Below are positions 15,439 through 24,156 of a stretch of DNA of 64,000 bases, one piece after another. The DNA lies in NCBI GenBank assembly GCA_020073145.1, contig JAIQFS010000003.1:146678-210677 (forward strand). The letters run 5' to 3'. This DNA is from Terriglobia bacterium (GTDB lineage Bacteria > Acidobacteriota > Terriglobia > Bryobacterales > Bryobacteraceae). A program made the position numbers and the translations under genes. Under the pieces are notes generated by a model, which made no database searches, was not told the origin of the DNA, and worked only from the letters and a program-made list of their open reading frames with translations. Each line of letters starts with the position of its first letter. Positions within the stretch are counted from its first letter, which is position 1.

Positions 15439-17451
15439 ATGAAGAAAGTATTCATTCGTTTATTCGGGCTGGCGGTGCTGGCGGTTGCCGGTTGGGGCGG
15501 GTACCGCTTTGTCAAGCAGTTACCCGAGCGGCAGGACCAGATTCCCACCACAAAGGTGCAGCAGAGCGACGTCGTAATTCGCGCGTATTCGCGCGGAGAG
15601 CTGCGCGCGGTGCGAACGGCAACGATTACCGCGCCCAATCTGGGCGGCAACGTGCAAGTGACCGCGGTTGCGCCCAATGGCGCTTTGGCCCACGAGAAAG
15701 ACCTGATTGTGGAGTTCGACGATTCCGAACGCCGTGCCGCTCTCGAACAAAACAATCTGCAGGTGCGGCAGGCCGACGAGCAGATCGCGGAGCAGAAAGC
15801 CAATATTGCCATTCAGAAGAGCCAGGACGATGTAAATCTCTTACGGGCGAAATACTCCGTCCGGAACGCCGAACTGGATGTCCAACGCGCCCCCGTCCTT
15901 TCCGAGATCGATGCCAAGAAGAACGCGCTGACGCTGGAGCAGGCCAAGAAGGCGTTGGCGCAACTCCAGAGCGACATTCAATCCCGCTACGAACAGGGGG
16001 AAGCGCAGTTGGCCGTATTGGCGGAGCAGCGCAACCGCGCGCTGATCCAAGTGCGCCAGGAAACGCAACGGCTCCAGCAGACCAAACAGCTTTCGCCGAT
16101 CGAAGGGCTCGTGGCGGTGCGGCAAAACCGCACGGGGAACCAGAACTTTGGCCAGACTCCGCCGGACATCCGCGATGGGGACAACCTGCAGCCGGGTGTG
16201 CAGGTGGCCGATGTGCTGGATCTGTCCGAGCTCGAAGTGGTGGCCAAGGTGGGTGAATTGGATCGCGCCAACCTCCAGGAGGGCCAAGAGGCCCAGCTAC
16301 GGCTCGATGCTCTTCCGGATCAGACGTTCCGCGGAAAAATCAAATCCATGAGCGGTACCGCGTCACAGGATGTCTTTTCCGGCGATCCGTCGAAGAAGTT
16401 CGAAGTCGTATTTTCGCTCGACATGCGCCAGCTCCTGACGGCGCTGGGCATGAAGCCCGCGGACATCGACCATGTCATGGCGACAGCCGTGCAAAATGCC
16501 AAGAGGCCGATTCAGAACACCGCCGGATCGTTCTTTGCGAGTTTGCGCGGCGGCGGGGCGGAGGGCGGAGGGTTCCCTGGAGGTGGTGACGCAGCGCCTG
16601 CCGCGGGCGGCCCGGGTGGCGGAGAAAATGGTGGATTCGGAGGAGGACGCGGCGGCCGGGGGCGCGGTGGCGCAGGCGGTGGATTCGGCGCCGGCGGCCC
16701 AGGCGGTGGATTTGCGGGCGGCCAGGGTGGCGGGTTTGGCGCCGCCGGTCCGGGTGCTCCGGGCGGTGGATTTGCGGGTGGGGGCCGCGGGGGCCGCGGC
16801 GGATTCAATAACGAGGCATTCGCCGGTCTGACCGATGAGCAGCGCCAGCAGGCCCAGCAGTTGATGCGGCAGGGCTTCCAAAGCGGGCAGATCACGGCCG
16901 AGAATCGCGATAAGGCGATCCAGGACATTGTGACCCGGGTCAAGTCGGGCCAGGCGGGAAGCGCAGCGCCGGCCGGAGGCAACCCTCCCGCGGCCGGCCG
17001 CGGCGGGGCCGCGAATCTCCCGGGCGGCGATCAACTGGAGGCTCTGTTGCGGCGCGCGGGCACTTCTCAATACAGCGATCAGGAGCGGGCGAACGCCAAG
17101 CTCCCCGTGCCGCCTGAAGAGGATTCCCAAGTCCAGGTTCTGCTGCGGCCCGGCCTGCTGGCCGATGTGCAGATCCAAATCGAAAGGATCGCGAACGCTC
17201 TGCACGTTCCCGCGCAAGCGGTATTCACCAAGAACGGCAAGCCGACGGTGTTCGTGCAGCAGAAGAACGGCAGGTTCGAGCCGCACGAGGTCCAATTGTC
17301 GAAACAGAGCGAGTCGGTCATGGTGTTGTCTTCCGGAGTCGAACCCGGCCAGATTGTGGCGCTGGCCGACCCCACCGCCAGCAAGTCCGACAAGAAGGAC
17401 GAGAAGAAATCGCAAGGCAACGCCATGGGCGGTCTGCCGGGAGGCAAATAA
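15439..17451 (+). CDS. HlyD/MacA-type adaptor with glycine-rich insertion (third of three)
   Basis: 670 residues from ATG 15439 (MKKVFIRLFGLAVLAVAGWGG, membrane anchor); a TTG at 15409 would add 10 residues without a clear purpose. Lipoyl and coiled-coil parts match the second adaptor. After the beta-barrel core, at about residues 365-510, there is an insertion of about 145 residues absent from the two sister proteins: a Gly/Ala/Pro/Arg-rich low-complexity run (GGGFPGG, GGRGGRGRGG and so on), then a helical piece (LTDEQRQQAQQLMRQGFQSGQITAENRDKAIQDIV) and a second Gly/Ala-rich linker. The conserved C-terminal domain resumes (LHVPAQAVFTKNGKPTVFVQQ). The stop is one base before the permease ATG, so the two are probably translationally coupled. 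Confidence 0.88.
   Translation: MKKVFIRLFGLAVLAVAGWGGYRFVKQLPERQDQIPTTKVQQSDVVIRAYSRGELRAVRTATITAPNLGGNVQVTAVAPNGALAHEKDLIVEFDDSERRAALEQNNLQVRQADEQIAEQKANIAIQKSQDDVNLLRAKYSVRNAELDVQRAPVLSEIDAKKNALTLEQAKKALAQLQSDIQSRYEQGEAQLAVLAEQRNRALIQVRQETQRLQQTKQLSPIEGLVAVRQNRTGNQNFGQTPPDIRDGDNLQPGVQVADVLDLSELEVVAKVGELDRANLQEGQEAQLRLDALPDQTFRGKIKSMSGTASQDVFSGDPSKKFEVVFSLDMRQLLTALGMKPADIDHVMATAVQNAKRPIQNTAGSFFASLRGGGAEGGGFPGGGDAAPAAGGPGGGENGGFGGGRGGRGRGGAGGGFGAGGPGGGFAGGQGGGFGAAGPGAPGGGFAGGGRGGRGGFNNEAFAGLTDEQRQQAQQLMRQGFQSGQITAENRDKAIQDIVTRVKSGQAGSAAPAGGNPPAAGRGGAANLPGGDQLEALLRRAGTSQYSDQERANAKLPVPPEEDSQVQVLLRPGLLADVQIQIERIANALHVPAQAVFTKNGKPTVFVQQKNGRFEPHEVQLSKQSESVMVLSSGVEPGQIVALADPTASKSDKKDEKKSQGNAMGGLPGGK
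16540..16806 (+). repeat. Glycine-codon-rich low-complexity tract in the third adaptor
   Basis: An imperfect short-period repeat rich in GGC/GGT/GGA codons; the unit GGCGGTGGATT(C/T)G recurs at least three times (near 16677, 16704 and 16764) with variable spacing. It encodes the GGGF(A/G)G-type runs of the adaptor. The reading frame is kept throughout, so the tract is tolerated or functional. Such tracts are prone to replication slippage and assembly error. Confidence 0.8.
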
Positions 17452-17452
17452 C

Positions 17453-18706
17453 ATGGGGCTTTCCCATATCCTGCCCGAACTGAAGATGGGGCTGGCGAGC
17501 CTGTTCGCGCACAAGCTGCGCAGCCTGCTCACCATGCTGGGTATGATCTTCGGGGTAGGCGCCGTGGTGGCCATGCTCTCGATCACGGCCGGCGCCCAGA
17601 AGGAGATGATGAGCTTCATCGACCAGCTCGGGGTGAATAACATCATCATTGAGGCGCGCGAAGCTGTGGATCAGAACGAGCTGCAGACCGTGCGGGCCAC
17701 TTCGCCGGGCCTGAGTTTCCGCGATTACCGCGCGCTCTCCGAGAATGTGGCGGGACTGGTCGCGATTACGCCGCGCAAGCGCTTCAAACCCCAACGCGTG
17801 CTCCCCAAGACGGCCCAGGAGCCGCCTCAGTTAATCGGAGTTCTCCCCAATTTTGTGGAGATCAACAGCCTGAAGCTGGTGTCCGGCCGGTTTTTCACCG
17901 AGGAAGAGAACCGCGCCTCGGCCGCGGTGTGCGTGCTGGGAGAGAGCGTCAAAGTCAACCTGCTCGGCTATGATGACGCCATCGGCAAGTACGTCAAGAT
18001 CAACGACACCTGGCTGCAGGTGATCGGCGTGTTGACGCAGCAGGCCGGTGGCGACGCCGACAACGAAGGGGTGCAAGCCGCCAACCGCAACAATCTGGTG
18101 ATCGTACCGCTCAACACCGCGATGCGGCGATTCGAAGACAACTCCAGTTACTTGAAGGACGAGATCGACGGGATCTACATGAAGGTGCAGCCCACCGTGG
18201 ATTCGATCGAAACCTCCAACGTGGTGCGGGCGATTCTGACCGCCACTCACAAGGACGCGGGCGACTTTACCGTGATTGTGCCCGCGGGCCTTCTCGAAGA
18301 GCGCAAGCGCACGCAGTCCATCTTCAGCATCGTGATGATCTGCATCGCCGGCATCTCGCTGCTGGTGGGCGGCATCGGCATCATGAACATCATGCTGGCC
18401 ACGGTCTTGGAACGCACTCGCGAGATCGGCATTCGCCGGGCGATCGGCGCGCGCCAGGGCGACATCGTGCGGCAGTTCCTCACCGAAGCCGTGATGATCT
18501 CGATCCTGGGTGGGTTGATCGGGATCGCTTTCGGCTTTAGCCTTTCGCGCGTCATCGCTTCGGTGGCGGGCTGGTCGACCGTCGTGACCGGCTCTTCGAT
18601 CGCCGTCGCATTTGGCGTGTCGGTATTCATTGGTTTGTTGTTCGGCATCTATCCGGCCGTGCAGGCCGCGAAACTGGATCCCATCGAAGCCATCCGCTAC
18701 GAGTAA
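17453..18706 (+). CDS. MacB-type ABC transporter permease (no ATPase domain)
   Basis: 417 residues from ATG 17453 (MGLSHILPELKMGLASLFAHKLRSLLTMLGMIFGVGAVVAML). Topology is MacB/FtsX-like: one N-terminal TM, a large periplasmic domain (about 55-275), then three C-terminal TMs including SLLVGGIGIMNIMLATVLERTREIGIRRAIGARQGDIVRQFLTEA, the FtsX signature, and VFIGLLFGIYPAVQAAKLDPIEAIRYE. Classical MacB is about 650 residues with a fused ATPase; that part is absent and no ATP-binding protein is encoded in this operon, so the ATPase must be supplied from elsewhere. MacB-type pumps export macrolides, peptides or lipoprotein-linked substrates by mechanotransmission through adaptor and TolC. Confidence 0.92.
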   Translation: MGLSHILPELKMGLASLFAHKLRSLLTMLGMIFGVGAVVAMLSITAGAQKEMMSFIDQLGVNNIIIEAREAVDQNELQTVRATSPGLSFRDYRALSENVAGLVAITPRKRFKPQRVLPKTAQEPPQLIGVLPNFVEINSLKLVSGRFFTEEENRASAAVCVLGESVKVNLLGYDDAIGKYVKINDTWLQVIGVLTQQAGGDADNEGVQAANRNNLVIVPLNTAMRRFEDNSSYLKDEIDGIYMKVQPTVDSIETSNVVRAILTATHKDAGDFTVIVPAGLLEERKRTQSIFSIVMICIAGISLLVGGIGIMNIMLATVLERTREIGIRRAIGARQGDIVRQFLTEAVMISILGGLIGIAFGFSLSRVIASVAGWSTVVTGSSIAVAFGVSVFIGLLFGIYPAVQAAKLDPIEAIRYE

Positions 18707-18711
18707 CAAAT

Positions 18712-20361
18712 ATGCTATTTCGATTCTTGATCGCTGCAACCCTGACGGCGGGCTGCGCCTTGGCGCAGATCTCGTCATTCCCCAAGCCCTCGTATTTCCG
18801 CGAGACGTTTCAGAAGACGCAGACTAAGGTGGAACTGCAGAACCCGGCGCATCTGAAGGATTTCGTGGCGGACGGCAAGCTCGAGTTGTCCCTGAAGAAT
18901 TACCTGGCGCTGGTGATGGCCAACAACACCGACGTCCAGCTCCAGTTGATTAGCCTGGAAATTCCGAAGAACAATATCTTGCAGCAATACGGCCTGTGGG
19001 ACCCGAAGGCCACGGCCAGTTTTTCTGCCACACGCTCCACCACCGTGCCGACTAACGCCACCACGGCCGCCAACGCCGCCGCCTTGACGAAATCGCTGAA
19101 CCAGCCGTACAGCCTGGCCTATACCCAGACCCTGCCCGAGGGCTTGCAGTACACGGCCCAGTTCTCCGGGGCGAAGACCTCAGCTACCAATTCGTTTAAC
19201 AACTACAATCCGGCGCTCACTTCCAACCTGAGGATGAGTATCACCCAGCCGTTGATCCAGAACCGGGGCTCGTACGTGAACCGGATTCCGCTGATGGTGG
19301 CGCAGGTGAGCTACAAGATTTCGCAGTTCCAGCAAACCCAGCAGCTGCTGAGCCTCATCAACACGGCGGAAACGGCGTATTGGAACGTGGTCTCCGCGCG
19401 CGAGAACCTGAAAGTGGCGGAATCGGGCCGGACCAATGCCGACGAGTTCTTGAAGTACATGCAAAAGCAGTTGGACCTGGGGGCTCTGTCCCCGCTCGAT
19501 ATTTACAACCCGCAGCAGTCCCTGGCTGCCGCCGATCTGACGGTGTCGCAAGCGCGATTCAATCTGGCTCAAGCCGAAGATTCGCTGCGCCATCAGATGG
19601 GCGCGGACCTGGATCCGGATATCCGCAAACTCCCGATCAATCTGACAGAGACGGTCGACCTCGGACCCGCCGATTCCCTTCCGCCCGACACCGAGCAGGA
19701 GGTGTCGAAGGCCTTGATGACTCACCCGGCCATCCGACAGGCCACCCAGAAACTGGATTCCGACGATCTGGGCATCCAGTCGGCGAAAAACGGCCTGCTT
19801 CCGAACCTCTCGCTTTCCATGTCGTATCAATCGAACGGCACCGGGGGTGTGTATGACACCAGCCGTTCGACGCTCCTCGGCGGCGGTCCCAACGTAATCA
19901 TTCCGGGCGGCATCACAGATGCGCTGGGGCAGATGTTTGGGTTTGGTTACCCAACCTACTTCGCCAGCCTGAACCTCACGCTTCCCATCCGAAACCGCGC
20001 CGCCTCGGCGGCCATGGCCACGGCGCTGGTCCAGAAAAAAAGCGATTCGCTCACTCTACGCAACCAGCAGCAAGCCATCCGGCTGAACATTCTCACCGCC
20101 TTGACCCGCCTGGAAGGCGCGAAGGAGCAGTTGAAGCTGGCCAAGGTGCAATTGGATTTCGCCCAGAAGAACCTGGACGCCGAGAACACGAAGTTTCAGC
20201 TCGGCACGGAAATCAACCAGAACGTGATCAACGCGCAGCAGGTGCTGGTGCAGGCGCAATCGGCCGTGGTCACCAACCAGATCGGCGTGCGGCTCAATCT
20301 GCTGAACCTGCTCACCCAGACGGGCGAGCTGCTGGATGAACGCGGTATCGTAGTCAAGTAG
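18712..20361 (+). CDS. TolC family outer membrane efflux protein
   Basis: 549 residues with signal peptide (MLFRFLIAATLTAGCALAQ). The two outer-membrane-efflux repeats show long coiled-coil helices: LINTAETAYWNVVSARENLKVAESGRTNADEFLKYMQKQLDLGALSPLDIYNPQQSLA in the first half and RLNILTALTRLEGAKEQLKLAKVQLDFAQKNLDAENTKFQLGTEINQNVINAQQVLVQAQ in the second. A somewhat long Thr/Ala-rich segment (TVPTNATTAANAAALTKS) occurs in the first beta region. It would provide the outer membrane exit duct for the preceding adaptor/permease genes; start is 5 bp after the permease stop. Confidence 0.93.
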   Translation: MLFRFLIAATLTAGCALAQISSFPKPSYFRETFQKTQTKVELQNPAHLKDFVADGKLELSLKNYLALVMANNTDVQLQLISLEIPKNNILQQYGLWDPKATASFSATRSTTVPTNATTAANAAALTKSLNQPYSLAYTQTLPEGLQYTAQFSGAKTSATNSFNNYNPALTSNLRMSITQPLIQNRGSYVNRIPLMVAQVSYKISQFQQTQQLLSLINTAETAYWNVVSARENLKVAESGRTNADEFLKYMQKQLDLGALSPLDIYNPQQSLAAADLTVSQARFNLAQAEDSLRHQMGADLDPDIRKLPINLTETVDLGPADSLPPDTEQEVSKALMTHPAIRQATQKLDSDDLGIQSAKNGLLPNLSLSMSYQSNGTGGVYDTSRSTLLGGGPNVIIPGGITDALGQMFGFGYPTYFASLNLTLPIRNRAASAAMATALVQKKSDSLTLRNQQQAIRLNILTALTRLEGAKEQLKLAKVQLDFAQKNLDAENTKFQLGTEINQNVINAQQVLVQAQSAVVTNQIGVRLNLLNLLTQTGELLDERGIVVK

Positions 20362-20388
20362 CCCGGGCGCCGGCCCGGCCACTCCCTG

Positions 20389-21270
20389 ATGCCGACCGCC
20401 GTACTCGTGCTCTTGCTGGCGGCGGTACTCAGCATCCTTTGCTCCACGGTCCAGAAGCGCGTCCGGTCGGTATTGGAACATCGGCCGGGCTGGATTTGGG
20501 CGGTTCCGTTTCTCCTGAGCGGCGTCTTCTGCGCCTCGGCGTTGCTGATCGGTGCGTGGACTCCTCCCCTCACCCTTCTGGCTCTGGGGTACACCGCGGC
20601 GCCCGTGCTGTGCGTCTGGCTGGCCGGCCCGGGCCCGGCGGAGCGGCCCGCGGTTCTGGATTTCGCCGCGATTCTGCTGCTGTGGCTGCCTCTGGAATTT
20701 GCCGCCGGGGCCGGGCTGGTGCCGCGCCCGGCGCAAGGATACCTGCACCGCGTCGCTTACGGAATCGCGATTCTGCTCGGCCTGCTGCTGTTTCTCGGCA
20801 ACCGTTCGTTTCCCGGAATGAAGTTTAACCTGCCGCGATCCGCGCGGGACGTGTGGCTGCCGCTGGCTGGTTTCGCCGTGTCGGCGCCGGTGTTGATCGC
20901 GCTCGGAATTTCGATCGGGTTCCTTCCGCCGGCCCACCGGCCCACCCAGTCCGCCGGCGCGATGGCCTCCGCGGTAGGCGTGATTTTCTTCGGGACGGCG
21001 CTGCCGGAAGAGATCCTGTTCCGGTCGCTCATCCAGAATCTCCTCATGCTGCGCTTTGGCTCGGGCTGGCGGACGCTGGTCGCGGCCAGCTTCATCTTCG
21101 GCGCCGCCCATCTGGATAACGGCCCGCAGGCGCTCCCCAACTGGCGTTACATGATCCTGGCGACGGTGGCGGGCGTGGCCTACGGCGCGGTCTTTCAGCG
21201 CGCCTCGAGCGTGCTCTCTCCGGCTGCGCTGCACATGCTGGTGGATTGGACCAAACACTTCTTTTTCTAG
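20389..21270 (+). CDS. CPBP family intramembrane glutamic protease
   Basis: 293 residues, at least seven hydrophobic segments. CPBP (Abi) motifs are present: EEILFRSLIQNLL (motif 1, EExxxR, about residue 206), FIFGAAHLDNG (motif 2 with His, about 237) and SVLSPAALHMLVDWTKHF (motif with His, about 280). The family includes the CAAX prenyl protease Rce1 and bacterial proteins for bacteriocin immunity or protein secretion; the bacterial substrate is usually unknown. The N-terminal 150 residues are extra membrane segments. It follows the TolC gene by 27 bp, across a CCGGGC/GCCCGG hairpin without a T-tract, so it may share the operon's transcript. Confidence 0.88.
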   Translation: MPTAVLVLLLAAVLSILCSTVQKRVRSVLEHRPGWIWAVPFLLSGVFCASALLIGAWTPPLTLLALGYTAAPVLCVWLAGPGPAERPAVLDFAAILLLWLPLEFAAGAGLVPRPAQGYLHRVAYGIAILLGLLLFLGNRSFPGMKFNLPRSARDVWLPLAGFAVSAPVLIALGISIGFLPPAHRPTQSAGAMASAVGVIFFGTALPEEILFRSLIQNLLMLRFGSGWRTLVAASFIFGAAHLDNGPQALPNWRYMILATVAGVAYGAVFQRASSVLSPAALHMLVDWTKHFFF

Positions 21271-21482
21271 ACTCGTCAGAAGAAATCGTGGGTTGATTCG
21301 GGCTCCGGCAGCTTGCCAAGTGAGTGGCATGGCGCGGAAGCAAGCGGCAGCGAAAAGCCTCTACCATAGAAACCGCGCCACACCCAGCTCGCCTGCCGCA
21401 TCGGGTTGTTTTTGACGCGACCAATTAGTTTTCCTCGTCGGAATATACGGTAAATTTGAAGGGCCGCCAAGACACGACGCAG

Positions 21483-22160
21483 CTACTGTTTTGTGGCAAC
21501 AACCGTTTGCCGATTGGAAGACGCCTTCGTCGATTTCAGTTCTTGTCTCCACTCGGCAGCCTTCTCCGGCTTGCCCCACGCCTGATAGAGCTGGGCGATC
21601 CATTCGCCAGCGCGGTCCAGATGATACAGGTCCGGGACTGCCATCCGGTCTTTCCGTGCAACCATCCCCCGATACCCTTCGAGCAGCAGCGGCTCAGCTT
21701 CGGCGTATTTCTTCTGTCCGGCCAGGCTGGCGCCGACCAAGCTCTCGGCACCGAAGCGCTGCCAGTCATCCGGCCGCTTCTTTACGTCGGTGGCCAACGC
21801 TTCGCGGGCGAGTGGTTCGCTTGCGGCGAACTTCCCCTGCGACTGCCAGGCCAACGCCAGGTCGGCCGCCGCCGCCATCGTGTCCGGGTTTTCCGGGCCC
21901 AGGGTGTGCCGGCGTCCCTCCAGGGCCTTGGCTGCAAAATCCTCCGCCAGGACGAACTTACCCTGTCGCTGGTACATGGATGCCACAGCCGAAAGAGTGA
22001 AAAGAGTATAGGGATGCTCGGGACCCAACACCCGGCGCCGGGTTTCCAGGACTTGCAGGTAAAGCGGTTGGGCCAGTGCGTATTTGCCCTGGAGAGATTG
22101 GGACCATGCCAGATTGTTCATGGACATCAACGTGTCGGGATGCTCGGGACCGAGCACGGC
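21483..22160 (-). pseudogene. Detached C-terminal TPR part of the Ser/Thr kinase
   Basis: From about 22160 down to the TAG at 21483 the TPR reading frame continues but shifted relative to the kinase gene: VLGPEHPDTLMSMNNLAWSQSLQGKYALAQPLYLQVLETRRRVLGPEHPYTL, then two or three more degenerate TPRs (GRRHTLGPENPDTMAAAADLALAW; KKYAEAEPLLLEGYRGM; LYHLDRAGEWIAQLYQAWGKPEKAAEWRQEL). Without the 2-nt loss near 22156-22161 the kinase would be about 890 residues. The sequence has no good start of its own. Either the gene is truncated in this strain or this is a sequencing error. Confidence 0.85.
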
Positions 22161-22890
22161 GCTTGATCTCCAAGGCCTGACTCTGGAGCGCCTCCGCTTG
22201 CGCGTACTTGCCCTCTTCGGCGTAAACATTCGCCAGATTGTTCATGAGCAACAACGTATAGGGATGCTCGGGACCAAACACGCGGCGCCGGATCTCCAGG
22301 GCCTGACTATCGAGCGCCTCGGCTTGCGCGTACTTGCCTTGACCGTCGTAGGCGACCGCCAGATTATTCATGGACTTCAATGTATCGGGATGCTCCGGAC
22401 CAAGCACGCGGCGCTCGATCTGCACCGTTTCCTCACCCAGCGCCTCGCCTTGCGCGTACTTGGATTCCCGGTAGTAATAGCCCACCAGAGTACTCATTGA
22501 CGCCAAAGTATCGGGATGCTCCGGGCCGACCACGCGGCGCCGGATCTCCAGGGTCTGCTGGTACAGTGCCTCGGCTTGCGGGTACTTGCCTGAATCAATA
22601 TAGACGCCCGCCAGAAGGTTCATGGAACTCAGGGTCTGCGGATGCTCGGGACCGAGCACGCGCCGCTCGATCTGCAAGGCCTGGTTCAGGAGGGACTCGG
22701 CCTCGGCGTGCAGGCCACCACGCCATGCCGCCTCTCCCAGGCGGTTCGCGGTGTCCAACGTCTTCGGATTTTCGGGACCCAGCACCCGGCGGTGCAATTC
22801 CACCGCCCGCTCCAGTTGCTTCATCGCCTCCGCAAACAGCCCGAGATCGATGTACGTCTTCCCGACCGTGTCCCGGATCGCGGCCTCCAC
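21885..22890 (-). repeat. Tandem 126-bp repeats encoding TPR units
   Basis: The CTCGGGACC-type core recurs with a strict 126-bp (42-codon) period. Equivalent bases fall at 21885, 22011, 22137, 22261, 22387, 22513, 22639 and 22765. All intervals are 126 except 22137 to 22261, which is 124. The short interval marks the frameshift exactly. The repeats are similar in DNA as well as protein, so unequal recombination is plausible. Confidence 0.9.
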
Positions 22891-24156
22891 CTCCGGTTGC
22901 CGGTCGAATTTTCCCGTGATCCGTTCTGCCGCCCGGTCTAAGGCCGTTCGCACCTTCAGGTCGGGATCGGGTTTGGCGCGCCCTCCGGATTGCGTCTCGG
23001 AGCGGGCCTGGGCCAGCAGGTCGTTCTGCAAAAAATCGTTCAACGCATTGGCCGTGGCCGCCTCCTGGTTGGCGCGCACCGCCGACCGCGTGCTGACCAC
23101 GGTGGCCGCCGCCAGGATGAGAAACACCGCCGCCACGCTGGCCGCCAGCGCCTTATGCCGCTGCGTGAATTTCTGTAATTGATAACTGACGCTGGCGGGC
23201 CGCGCCACGATCGGCTCGTCGCCGAGATACCGCCGGATATCCGCTGCCAGTTCCACAGCCGACGCGTACCGCCTCAGCTTGTCCTTCTCCAACGCCTTCG
23301 CCACGATGGTTTCGACGTCGCCGCGGTACACGCGATCAATCGAGCTCAACGGCGTGGGATCTTCTTCCCGGATGGTCTGCAGCGCCCGGTGCAGCTTTTG
23401 ATCGAGCTTGTATGGCAGGCCTCCTGCCAGAAGCTCATAGAGGATCACGCCCAACGCGTAGACATCGCTGCGGGTATCCAGCTCCAGCGGATCGCCCAGC
23501 ACCTGCTCGGGGCTCATGTAGGCCAGGGTCCCGACCAGTTGACCCATGTCCGTCTGGAGCGTGGCTTGCGCATCGCTGTCGGTGACGCGCGCCACGCCGA
23601 AATCCAGAATTTTGGGTTGGCCGGTATCGTCCACCAGGATGTTGCCCGGTTTCAGGTCGCGGTGAATCAGGCCGCGCTGATGCGCGTGGTGCACCGCTTC
23701 GCAGATCTTCGCTATGATTTCCAGGCGTTGCCGCGTGTTCGGGCGATGAGCTTCGGCCCAGACCCGCAGCGTCTGGCCGTGAATCAATTCCATGGCGAAC
23801 CAGGGCTGCCGTCCAAAGGCAGTATCCGCGGCGCCGGCCTCGTAGATCTGAGCAATTCCGGGATGCTGCAAGCGGCCGAGGGCCTGCGACTCCTGCTCGA
23901 AGCGGCGCAGCAGTTCGGGGCTGGCATGGCCGGGTTTGATAACCTTGAGGGCCACGGTGCGGCGGGGCTGATCCTGTTCGGCCTCGTAGACGGCGCCCAT
24001 GCCGCCCTCGCCTAACAGGCGAAGGATGCGGTAACGGCCGATGGCGGCGGGCAACAGGCCCGTCGTGACGCCCTGCCGCGCCAGATCCGCCGCCATCGTG
24101 AGCGTTGGCTGGGGATCCTGCGGATTGCCCGGCGCGGTTGAAGAAGTCGAATCCAT
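21958..24156 (-). CDS. Membrane Ser/Thr protein kinase with TPR sensor, frameshifted
   Basis: 732 residues as read, from ATG 24156 with GAGGGG 9 nt before it; an upstream start would add 44 residues. Pkn2/PASTA-less kinase layout: kinase domain about 35-305 with GEGGMGAVYEAEQ (P-loop), VALKVIKPG (Lys), IHRDLKPGNILVDD (catalytic loop), LDFGVAR (DFG), and YMSPEQVLG. One TM helix follows (AASVAAVFLILAAATVV, about 345-365), then 42-residue TPRs of the kinesin-light-chain type (RRVLGPEHPDTL...MNNLA...GKYAQAEAL). Catalytic residues are intact, so it can still be an active kinase; the C-terminal about 55 residues after KRRA are out of frame because of the 2-nt deletion. Confidence 0.9.
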   Translation of the reverse strand: MDSTSSTAPGNPQDPQPTLTMAADLARQGVTTGLLPAAIGRYRILRLLGEGGMGAVYEAEQDQPRRTVALKVIKPGHASPELLRRFEQESQALGRLQHPGIAQIYEAGAADTAFGRQPWFAMELIHGQTLRVWAEAHRPNTRQRLEIIAKICEAVHHAHQRGLIHRDLKPGNILVDDTGQPKILDFGVARVTDSDAQATLQTDMGQLVGTLAYMSPEQVLGDPLELDTRSDVYALGVILYELLAGGLPYKLDQKLHRALQTIREEDPTPLSSIDRVYRGDVETIVAKALEKDKLRRYASAVELAADIRRYLGDEPIVARPASVSYQLQKFTQRHKALAASVAAVFLILAAATVVSTRSAVRANQEAATANALNDFLQNDLLAQARSETQSGGRAKPDPDLKVRTALDRAAERITGKFDRQPEVEAAIRDTVGKTYIDLGLFAEAMKQLERAVELHRRVLGPENPKTLDTANRLGEAAWRGGLHAEAESLLNQALQIERRVLGPEHPQTLSSMNLLAGVYIDSGKYPQAEALYQQTLEIRRRVVGPEHPDTLASMSTLVGYYYRESKYAQGEALGEETVQIERRVLGPEHPDTLKSMNNLAVAYDGQGKYAQAEALDSQALEIRRRVFGPEHPYTLLLMNNLANVYAEEGKYAQAEALQSQALEIKRRARSRASRHVDVHEQSGMVPISPGQIRTGPTALPASPGNPAPGVGSRASLYSFHSFGCGIHVPATG

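Noticed and set aside
16512..16982. Pro-rich minus-strand frame opposite the glycine-rich tract
   Set aside because: A mirror of GGN codons (giving CCN, Pro) on the opposite strand; no start or function expected.
20362..20385. CCGGGC/GCCCGG hairpin after tolC as terminator
   Set aside because: No T-tract on either strand; likely a GC-rich chance palindrome.
21885..22890. CRISPR-like regular repeats
   Set aside because: The 126-bp period is a multiple of three, lies in frame within a TPR protein, and the units diverge along their length.
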